DNA of 12,719 bases from a bacterium. Lineage in GTDB: Bacteria > Cyanobacteriota > Vampirovibrionia > Obscuribacterales > Obscuribacteraceae. The position numbers and the translations under genes are program-made. The stretch spans positions 1 to 12,719 of the forward strand of contig JAUIJG010000125.1 of the NCBI GenBank assembly GCA_030431355.1, given 5' to 3'. The notes beneath the pieces were generated by a model. It did no database searches and had not been told where the DNA came from. It saw nothing but the letters and a program-made list of their open reading frames with translations. Shown here in pieces: positions 1 through 6,455 of this stretch (positions are counted from its first letter, which is position 1; each line of letters begins with the position of its first letter).

Positions 1-191
1 ACACTGATAACGGTGCTTCTCAAGATGTTGAGACCATGGGGCGGATCACCGGTTCCTGGAAAGTTATGAATGTCAGCAAGGCTCAGTCGCTGACCCAGGT
101 TATGGACTCCAGTTGCGACATATGCGGCGCTCATCTGGCTGGAAAAGTAGTATGTGATTCCTGTGGATTTGATACTTCCGCAGGGATTTGA
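1..191 (+). CDS. C-terminal fragment of a protein ending in a zinc ribbon
   Basis: Only the last 62 codons are in the window; the frame opens at base 3 and ends at TGA 189-191, and the start lies upstream of the window. The visible tail carries two CxxC pairs, C38-x2-C41 and C51-x2-C54 (numbered from the first whole codon), nine residues apart, with the second pair in a CDSCGFD context. This is the usual spacing of a short zinc-ribbon knuckle, which binds one zinc ion and commonly sits at the end of bacterial regulatory or membrane proteins as a protein- or nucleic-acid-binding module. The preceding ~30 residues show nothing recognisable. The gene lies 62 bases upstream of a kinase gene on the same strand, so it may belong to that transcription unit. 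The function of the whole protein cannot be told. Confidence 0.75.
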   Translation, partial: TDNGASQDVETMGRITGSWKVMNVSKAQSLTQVMDSSCDICGAHLAGKVVCDSCGFDTSAGI

Positions 192-253
192 GAACAGTAG
201 CCTATGTGTTTTTCAGGTCTTAGAAAGTACTTAAGCTTCCGGGTAATGAACCG

Positions 254-2512
254 ATGAAGAACCTGGTGCTACGCAAGAAGTCTGTTGCCAGAAATGTAGA
301 ATGGCTACTTCTTCTATCACCCTTGTGCTTCTTCTATCCGCTTTTGCTTCTCTTCCAAATTTGTTTTGCCGGGGGCGCTTATCTAAGTTCCCTGGGCATT
401 GAAATGAATGCGGTAATCCCGTCTGCAGTTTGGGTTTGCTTCTTGCCTCCTATCTACATCGCAGTGCTTGGCGGTCAGTATCTCAACAAGATTGTCCTCG
501 GTGATGATGCACTGTACGTGGGACCATTCTCTTCGGAGAAAGTATCACTAAGCAGTTTGGAGGAGGTTGGTGGCGAGTCCGGATCCCTATTGAATGGATT
601 TCGAGAGGGCATAACTCTCAAATTTGAAGGAGGCAGGGAAGAGACTCTCTATCTTGATGAGTATGAAGAGAGCGATTTGAGGGAGTTTTTGACCAGGCTG
701 AAGAAACTGAAGCCAGACTGTTTGTTCTCTTACTCTGATGTTATTCCACTGGAGTCGAGAGGCTTGATCAAGTTTATCTATCAATCGAGCGACTCAAGCA
801 ATTTAATTGTGAAACAGACCAAGACGCCTCTGGAAGATTCTATATTCCAACTTGTTAGGGAGCATAAAAAAGCTTTTTTCACCCTATACCTCTCCGGCTG
901 GATGGCGGTGGTTCTGCTGTTTTCGGGATTGAGTCTGGCTTTCAATAGAGAGATGTCCGACGTGGAAGTATTGAGTTCTGTGGGCAACAAGACTATCGCG
1001 CGGGTGCAATCTGAGTTTCCTGACTCTTTTAAGGATGAAGCAGGGAAGAAATTGAAGTGGGACCGTTGGGGCAATATCGACAAGAGCGCTTACGAAGTTG
1101 ATTTTAAGGAATTCGGCTCGGTTAAGTGGTTCCAGACCGCTCTTGTCAAAGTGATTGTTTTTCTGGTGGCATCAGCTATCTTCTTCTCAAGTTTCGGTTT
1201 TCAATCTTTGATTTTTATCTGGTTGCTCATCAGTTTCGTGCTTCTTTTTGTGATTCCCATAGTACGAAAACTATCGCCAAATTTTCTGTTTGTAGACTCC
1301 ACCAGTATCGGTCAGGGCATGCACTTTTTCCCTTTCGAGGAGGTGCATGATGTGGCACTGGAGAAGCTCGGCGAATTTGCTGACCCCATGGACGGTGAGT
1401 TGGTGATTCGTTCTCAGACCGAGCGTGTTTCCATAAAGCTTGATCGTATTCCGGATCAAAACACCAGGATGAAAGTGCTGAGAATGGTGGAGCGCTATGG
1501 TGTCAACGCCAGGTTCAATGAAGAGTTCTTGCGAACCACCGCTGTCTCCAGCGATCTTCAATTCACCGATCTCTGGCTCATGCAGAAGGGCGGCATGCCC
1601 GAAGAGGCAGAGTCGGGTGAGCAGAGATCCTTGAGCCAGGGTGAGGAGAATTCGGAGTTTACGATTGGGGATGGAAAGTACAGAACAAAGTCCGTCCTTG
1701 GCTACGGAGGTCAGGGTATTACCTATCTTGCCGAGCGACAGAATGCGGGCGATGAGGATTGCGACCAGGTGGTGGTTAAAGAGCTGGTGCTGCCCTCTCA
1801 TGCTGATGTTCGCATTATTCAAGACGCTCGTTTGCGCTTTGAACATGCTTCTTCTCTTTTGTCTAAAATCAAGCATCCAAGCATTGTGCGACATCTTGAT
1901 CACTTTGTGGAAGGCTCGAGAGCCTATCTGGTGATGGAGTACATCCCCGGACAAACTATTCGAGAGCTGGTGGCAGGTGGGGAGGACGGGCTTCAGGAGG
2001 CTCAGGTTGTGGAGCTGGCCGGTCAAATTCTTGAAATTCTTGATTATCTACATACCCTGGAGACACCGGTTATTCACTGCGATCTGGCTCCGGACAACTT
2101 GATACTGGGTGATGACGGTAAACTCAAATTGATCGATTTTGATGTGGCCAGGGTTGATGGTAAACACGCAGTGGGACTGGTGGCGGCTCGACCGGCATAT
2201 ACTCCGCCGGAGCAGTTTCGGGGTAAGCCGGTTATTCAAAGTGACCTCTACGCTTTTGGGGCGATAATGCATTTTATGCTCCACGGGGAGGACCCGCCCC
2301 CGTTCGGAGAGAATTGCGGAGTCGAAGAGAGTCTGGTGGCAGAGGCGGAAATCTCCAACCTGGACGATTTGATTCAGTGGTGTTGCAGATTTGATTCAGG
2401 GAATAGACCGGAGAGCGCACGCAAGATTGTCGAATGTTTGAGTAAGCTGGAGGATGGTACTGATGACCCCGTATCCAAAATAAAGATCGGCGGTGAACCT
2501 AAAATTGCTTGA
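254..2512 (+). CDS. Membrane-anchored Ser/Thr protein kinase-like protein with PH-like domains and an atypical catalytic core
   Basis: 752 aa. Hydrophobic segments lie at about 17-44, 52-76, 207-230 and 298-338 (the last long enough for two helices). Beta-rich regions resembling bacterial PH-like domains follow at ~78-150 and ~340-415, so a TM-pair plus PH-like module seems to occur twice. The kinase domain spans ~476-735: glycine loop GYGGQG 483-488, ATP lysine K509, catalytic loop HCDLAPDN 608-615, metal-binding D628 in DFD, PPE 651-653 and D664 in QSDLYAFG. Departures from the Hanks pattern are HCD for HRD, A612 for the catalytic-loop Lys, DFD for DFG, and Ala532 where the alpha-C Glu aligns. 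Since K509, D610, N615 and D628 remain, residual phosphotransfer or ATP binding is possible; a pseudokinase partner of the next gene is the alternative. The start is ATG with only weak GGG upstream. The next gene begins 24 bases later. Confidence 0.9.
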   Translation: MKNLVLRKKSVARNVEWLLLLSPLCFFYPLLLLFQICFAGGAYLSSLGIEMNAVIPSAVWVCFLPPIYIAVLGGQYLNKIVLGDDALYVGPFSSEKVSLSSLEEVGGESGSLLNGFREGITLKFEGGREETLYLDEYEESDLREFLTRLKKLKPDCLFSYSDVIPLESRGLIKFIYQSSDSSNLIVKQTKTPLEDSIFQLVREHKKAFFTLYLSGWMAVVLLFSGLSLAFNREMSDVEVLSSVGNKTIARVQSEFPDSFKDEAGKKLKWDRWGNIDKSAYEVDFKEFGSVKWFQTALVKVIVFLVASAIFFSSFGFQSLIFIWLLISFVLLFVIPIVRKLSPNFLFVDSTSIGQGMHFFPFEEVHDVALEKLGEFADPMDGELVIRSQTERVSIKLDRIPDQNTRMKVLRMVERYGVNARFNEEFLRTTAVSSDLQFTDLWLMQKGGMPEEAESGEQRSLSQGEENSEFTIGDGKYRTKSVLGYGGQGITYLAERQNAGDEDCDQVVVKELVLPSHADVRIIQDARLRFEHASSLLSKIKHPSIVRHLDHFVEGSRAYLVMEYIPGQTIRELVAGGEDGLQEAQVVELAGQILEILDYLHTLETPVIHCDLAPDNLILGDDGKLKLIDFDVARVDGKHAVGLVAARPAYTPPEQFRGKPVIQSDLYAFGAIMHFMLHGEDPPPFGENCGVEESLVAEAEISNLDDLIQWCCRFDSGNRPESARKIVECLSKLEDGTDDPVSKIKIGGEPKIA

Positions 2513-2528
2513 TATCAAAGGTAGTATC

Positions 2529-2534
2529 AGGGGG
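2529..2534 (+). promoter_or_regulatory. Ribosome binding site of the second kinase gene
   Basis: AGGGGG, the clearest Shine-Dalgarno-like sequence in the window. It lies 2 bases before ATG 2537 and 5 bases before the adjacent in-frame ATG 2540. The spacing favours 2540 as the true start, which shortens the protein by one Met. Its presence fits translation of an internal gene of an operon. Confidence 0.6.
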
Positions 2535-2536
2535 AT

Positions 2537-3976
2537 ATGATGTCCAGACCCACTGCAAAGACAGCGGTGATCAACTACAAAAGTCATTCCGCAGGAAGAA
2601 GCAGGCAGATGGCACTCTTTGCCATAGCTGCTTTTGTGGTGATATCGCCCCTGCCGGTTATCTATCCGATGCTCTTTTCTCATTCCATGATGCAGATTGT
2701 GGAGGCTTCCTTTCTAGCCCTGGCTCTGGTCTCTCTTTTGTTTCTTCTTCATTCGCTTACTCTCTACTCTAGAAATCGCAGCTCAAGATTGATCCTCACG
2801 GAAGAAGGCCTGGTCTTGCCCGGTCGCGGCGGCAAATCCCGGGGCGTTAGCTGGGGACAGGTGGACCAGATCTCAGTTTCCGGTATCGCCGATTCTGAAA
2901 AGAATGAAGACCGGGAGGAGATCAACTTTCTCCTTTCAAAGGGAGAAGAGATCCGCTTGAAGCTGGCCTCTCTATCCCATGAGGATTTAGATAAGCTGGT
3001 ATCCGGATGTGACCTCTGGGCCAATAAGTCTTCCCGGGACGCAAGCTTTAACAGATTGGTAGATAAGATGATAAAAGGAAGAGTAGACTCGGATCAGTCA
3101 AGCTTTACCGGCATCTGGATGGAGGAAGCCCAGAGACGAATTTCCACAACTCCATTCGTTCCCCTTGAGCCAGGCACTAAGCTTCAAGATGGTCGCATAA
3201 AAGTTCTGCAACCTCTAACCGCCGGTGGCTGGTCTGCCATTTATTTATGTGAATGGAAGAATCGCACACCGGTTATATTGAAAGAGGCGGTGGTTCCGCC
3301 ATCGGCAAATGCTGAGTTGAAAGCTAAGGCAAAGGAGCATTTTGAACGAGAAGCTGTTCTTCTTGCCGGGCTTGACAATCCTAGAATAGCTAATGTGCTC
3401 GACTATTTTGTCGAAGGCGGCAGGCAGTATATGCTGTTGGAGAGGATAAACGGCTCCACCCTGAGAACCTATGTGAAAGACAAGGGCGGGGTGTCGGAGC
3501 GCCAGGCTCTTACCTGGGCCAGGGAGATTGCGGACATAGTCGAATATTTGCACACCAGAGAGACACCGGTGGTGCATAGGGATTTGACCCCTGAAAATCT
3601 TGTCCTCGATATGCGTGGTTCATTGATCCTGGTTGATTTCGGAGCCGCCAATGAATTTGTCGGCACAGTAACCGGTACCCTGGTGGGCAAGCCTTCTTAT
3701 ATTTCTCCAGAGCAGTTTTCCGGGAGGGCGAATCTCCAGAGCGATCTCTACTCACTTGGAGCGGTTTTGTTCTACCTGCTTACCGCCACCGATCCTGAGC
3801 CCCTTTCGGTTAATAGTCCCAGAAGTTTGAAGACTGAGATCTCAGAGTCTTTTGACCGGCTGGTGCAGGATTTGACTGAGCTTGATTTGAAAAAGCGCAT
3901 TGGGTCGGCGTCGGAGTTAAAAGAGAGACTGGACCAGCTGGAGATAGGCAACTCAAGGGAGATTATTGAAGGCTAG
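2537..3976 (+). CDS. Membrane-anchored Ser/Thr protein kinase with PH-like domain, canonical core
   Basis: 479 aa from ATG 2537 (478 from ATG 2540, the better spaced start). Two membrane helices at ~25-47 and ~52-76 put the rest in the cytoplasm. A short PH-like beta region (~82-145) follows, then a linker with the motif FTGIW (190-194), then a kinase domain (~220-470). Its catalytic set is complete: TAGGWS in the glycine loop (228-233), K249, alpha-C E272, HRDLTPEN (347-354), DFG (367-369), SPE (390-392) and D403 in QSDLYSLG. It should transfer phosphate from ATP to Ser/Thr of unknown targets. It aligns without gaps to the upstream kinase from the ATP lysine through the alpha-C region, and both have a FT-x-(I/L)-W linker motif, so the two are paralogues, probably a tandem duplication with divergence. 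The 24-base spacing argues for co-transcription and possibly for joint function. No sensor domain is seen outside the membrane. Confidence 0.93.
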   Translation: MMSRPTAKTAVINYKSHSAGRSRQMALFAIAAFVVISPLPVIYPMLFSHSMMQIVEASFLALALVSLLFLLHSLTLYSRNRSSRLILTEEGLVLPGRGGKSRGVSWGQVDQISVSGIADSEKNEDREEINFLLSKGEEIRLKLASLSHEDLDKLVSGCDLWANKSSRDASFNRLVDKMIKGRVDSDQSSFTGIWMEEAQRRISTTPFVPLEPGTKLQDGRIKVLQPLTAGGWSAIYLCEWKNRTPVILKEAVVPPSANAELKAKAKEHFEREAVLLAGLDNPRIANVLDYFVEGGRQYMLLERINGSTLRTYVKDKGGVSERQALTWAREIADIVEYLHTRETPVVHRDLTPENLVLDMRGSLILVDFGAANEFVGTVTGTLVGKPSYISPEQFSGRANLQSDLYSLGAVLFYLLTATDPEPLSVNSPRSLKTEISESFDRLVQDLTELDLKKRIGSASELKERLDQLEIGNSREIIEG

Positions 3977-4121
3977 AAGTTTACTAACAGAGATTGCCTG
4001 TTCTTGTTTGAGGGTAAAGTAAATAAAGACCGGAGTGGTTTTTGGTTCGTGCTAATGATCCTTTGACCTTCAGGAGCCGGCTAGTTTGTCCACAGTGTCA
4101 CATGCTTGAGCTTGACTTTCC

Positions 4122-4841
4122 ATGGAAAAGAAGAAATCTCACGATGAGTCTGTAGTTTTTGATAATAAGTTTCATCGGAATTTGAGCGGTATGCGCAACT
4201 CCCAGGTATCGGGAAACCACCCGGATATTAATGCCATGGTTATGGAGCATCATCAGGCGGCTAGAGGCGCTCTGGCCCAGAGTACGCTTTACTCCTTGCC
4301 CTCCGCCACCAGGTCCGAAGCCGATAGAACTGATTTTGAGCGTTCTATTCAATATGATGAGCACTGTCCCGAGCTATACAACTTCCGTTATGCAATGGCC
4401 CAGTTTCAGCGCGAGACAAAGCGGGCGGTTAAATTTAATAGACCTCTCACTCTAGCCATTATCGGATTTCATGAATTGCCGATGGTCTACAGTCGTTATG
4501 GAGTGCTTGCCCAGGAAGAAGCGATCAGATTTGTCGGTCGATCCCTGGCACAGTTTGTTGATATGGATATCGATATCGCGGGCCGTTATGAGAGTTATCG
4601 TTTTATTCTTGTCTTCCCCGAGCATCCACCGGATAAGGCCGTAAAACGATTTGAGGAGATCAGGCAGTTCTTTTTTGAGAATCCTGTGCAATACCATCAA
4701 TACAAATTCAATCTGGAAGCCAGTATTGGTATTGTTTCTGTTCCTCATCACGGGAATGATTTTAAAGAATTGACAGCTAAAGCCGACCTGGCAACGGATA
4801 TGGTAATGGAAGCCGGAGGCAACGCTCTGGGCTCCTGTTAG
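4122..4841 (+). CDS. Degenerate GGDEF-domain protein
   Basis: 239 aa, soluble. Residues 1-85 are polar and probably disordered. Residues ~86-235 have the layout of a GGDEF (diguanylate cyclase-like) domain: an entry helix, a strand LTLAIIGF (109-116), a helix rich in A/F/V, then GRYESYRFILVFPE (154-167), where an active enzyme has GRYGGDEF followed by a hydrophobic strand, and later the strand-turn SIGIVS (201-206) that matches the conserved S-x-G-(I/V) near the C-terminus. The signature is replaced by ESYRF (157-161), so c-di-GMP synthesis is very unlikely; a role in binding a nucleotide or a partner is inferred. An in-frame stop at 4113-4115 leaves ATG 4122 as the only plausible start, and it has no Shine-Dalgarno. 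The gene lies 145 bases after the kinases, and whether it shares their promoter is unclear. Confidence 0.75.
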   Translation: MEKKKSHDESVVFDNKFHRNLSGMRNSQVSGNHPDINAMVMEHHQAARGALAQSTLYSLPSATRSEADRTDFERSIQYDEHCPELYNFRYAMAQFQRETKRAVKFNRPLTLAIIGFHELPMVYSRYGVLAQEEAIRFVGRSLAQFVDMDIDIAGRYESYRFILVFPEHPPDKAVKRFEEIRQFFFENPVQYHQYKFNLEASIGIVSVPHHGNDFKELTAKADLATDMVMEAGGNALGSC

Positions 4842-4923
4842 ATTACTAAGGCACTGTATATGAAGGCATTCTTGCCATGGTGGGGCGTTGTCTATTTCCA
4901 TTATTTTCTGTAGAGTAGTTTCC

Positions 4924-5181
4924 ATGGAAGCAATCTCTATACCACCGGAACTGCTCGGACCGCTCATCGCTATACCGATGGCTATACTTGCCGTGGGGGG
5001 CGCCATCGCCATGGTGATTTACAAGTTCACTCGATTCATCGTCAATGGATTTATAAAAGTCACCCTTTCCCTTATTGTTCTTGCTACCTCTTGTGCCTCC
5101 GGGCTATTCCTTTACAAGAATCCGGAGCTTGTTAAACAGATAAAGCCCGCTGAGATTTTTAAGTTGATAGAAAGAAGATAG
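4924..5181 (+). CDS. Small two-helix membrane protein
   Basis: 85 aa from ATG 4924. The frame is open back to a TTG at 4888, but the 12 extra residues resemble no signal sequence and ATG is preferred. There are two hydrophobic segments, about 10-33 (rich in Ile, Ala and Gly) and 42-64, separated by a short basic loop (YKFTRF), then a charged tail with several Lys ending in ERR. I do not recognise the family. The hairpin topology with a basic loop suggests both ends lie outside and the loop in the cytoplasm, or the reverse if the tail Lys dominate; this is unresolved. It follows the degenerate GGDEF gene by 82 bases on the same strand. Its stop is 2 bases from the stop of the convergent gene, so no room is left for a separate terminator between them. 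Confidence 0.6.
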   Translation: MEAISIPPELLGPLIAIPMAILAVGGAIAMVIYKFTRFIVNGFIKVTLSLIVLATSCASGLFLYKNPELVKQIKPAEIFKLIERR

Positions 5182-5183
5182 TC

Positions 5184-6260
5184 TTATTCTCTTTGATTAA
5201 TCAACTGAGGATAGAGTTCTTCGGCTTCTATTCGAACTTTCTCTTCGAAGTCGGATACTGCTCCGGCGCCGGCCAGATCCGTCAGGGCCTGGCGAAAGGT
5301 TTTCAAGTCGTCTTCAATTACTTCCAGCTCTCTTAGCTGTTTTCTGAGAGTGTAATCCACGGTGAATTGTTCTGAGGGATCCTGATCCTCTCTTACCCTG
5401 GCTGACATTTCTTTCAGTGCGACAAAATCGTTTTGGGCTCTCAGCAGATTCTTATATACCTTTTTGTAGCTTCTGTATTTTTCCACCAGCCGGTCGGCGG
5501 TGCCGCGCACCATATTATAGAGAAGGATCTGTTCTACCTGGGTTACTCGTGCTTTCTCCAGGCTCTCCCGGTCTTTCATATCGAGGACTTTCATCAGGAT
5601 AGAGGTGCCTACGCTGGAGGTGGTCGCCCCGGCAATACCAGGTGAGAATGCTCTGATGGAGCTGACTCCACCGTAGAGCAAGGTGCTTAATGAGCGCATC
5701 ATCAAAGATGTTACTCTTCCCGGATCTGTGGAAGGCATCAGCTTTTGCAGAACGAAGTTTATATCCACCGAGTTTGCCAGAGTAGCCTCCCACAAGGCTG
5801 TCAGCTGGTCTCTTTCAATCTCCCTTTCCCTGTCCTTAAACTTTTGCGTGTCCTCCGGGCGATCTAAAAGAGGAAGTGGTGCCATATTTAGTGACCTGGC
5901 ATTCTCAGTATTGTTTTTTAGAATGTTTTTGGTCGAGTCTCTATCTCCGATTTCGTTTTTCTGGCTTCTAACAGATGTCTTAATGCGAATCGGTGTCAGG
6001 TCTTCCAGGGGAGATTTAGGCACGAATCGATTTGACTTTATCTCCGCGTGTTTCACTGCTCCATCTGCATCCTGCGCTTCTGTCCCAACTGACTCCGCTT
6101 CGTTTATAGGTAGATGAAACTTTGTCCTTGTCCCTGGCGATATCTCTTCGCTCCGGACTGGTTCTGCACCAGCTGCAAATCCTTGATTTGTGGCGCATAT
6201 GGAAAAGAGCACTGATAGCACCAATTTTTCTGGTGGTTTTTTGAGGAGTTCTAGAGCCAT
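5184..6260 (-). CDS. Secreted or periplasmic helical protein of unknown function
   Basis: 358 aa, ATG at 6258-6260, stop TAA at 5184-5186. The N-terminus looks like a Sec signal peptide: lysines at 7, 8 and 12, a hydrophobic core ~13-22, and small residues around 29-32 (FAAGA) as a likely cleavage site. Residues ~33-125 are polar and probably disordered. From ~135 to the end it is mostly helical and charged, with a moderately hydrophobic Ser/Gly/Thr-rich stretch at ~185-223 and then long helices (~225-350) of coiled-coil character. I recognise no family. The helical hairpin recalls the periplasmic helices of outer-membrane efflux proteins, but the length and lack of a repeat make that a guess. 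No Shine-Dalgarno precedes the ATG. It lies 195 bases downstream of the repeat/TPR gene on the same strand. Confidence 0.7.
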   Translation of the reverse strand: MALELLKKPPEKLVLSVLFSICATNQGFAAGAEPVRSEEISPGTRTKFHLPINEAESVGTEAQDADGAVKHAEIKSNRFVPKSPLEDLTPIRIKTSVRSQKNEIGDRDSTKNILKNNTENARSLNMAPLPLLDRPEDTQKFKDREREIERDQLTALWEATLANSVDINFVLQKLMPSTDPGRVTSLMMRSLSTLLYGGVSSIRAFSPGIAGATTSSVGTSILMKVLDMKDRESLEKARVTQVEQILLYNMVRGTADRLVEKYRSYKKVYKNLLRAQNDFVALKEMSARVREDQDPSEQFTVDYTLRKQLRELEVIEDDLKTFRQALTDLAGAGAVSDFEEKVRIEAEELYPQLINQRE

Positions 6261-6455
6261 TTTATGATTTGATTAGGGAAAATCTCTTTTTTTAAACGTC
6301 TGAGGTTCCATTGAGACGGCGGCTCTCCTCTTTCGTTGCTTCTTGCCAACCTGATTCCCTGGCGATATACCTTGACAGTTTGTTCAGAGCCTCTCTGTTA
6401 CCTGGAAGAGCCTCTGTTATGAAAGTGTTAAATGACCTGATTACGGCAAAAAGGG

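Noticed and set aside
1271..2026. 251-codon open frame on the minus strand inside the first kinase gene
   Set aside because: Antisense to a well-supported kinase domain; its translation shows no domain pattern and is rich in His, Leu and Ser as expected of a shadow frame.
3986..4010. Possible intrinsic terminator after the kinase pair (AACAG/CTGTT stem, then TTCTTGTTTG)
   Set aside because: The stem is only five base pairs with low GC and the T tract is interrupted; too weak to call.
4888..4923. TTG 4888 as start of the small membrane protein
   Set aside because: Adds 12 residues with no clear role; ATG 4924 is in frame and directly precedes the conserved-looking amphipathic start of the protein.
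4452..5012. 186-codon open frame on the minus strand across the degenerate GGDEF gene and the small membrane gene
   Set aside because: Lies opposite two plus-strand genes with better coding character; the translation resembles nothing.
5683..6117. 144-codon plus-strand frame opposite the secreted protein
   Set aside because: Ser/Phe/Leu-rich complement of a charged helical protein; no start signal or family.
6386..6419. Direct repeat AGAGCCTCT(CT)GTTA
   Set aside because: Two short copies only, with no array, target-site or mobile-element context.
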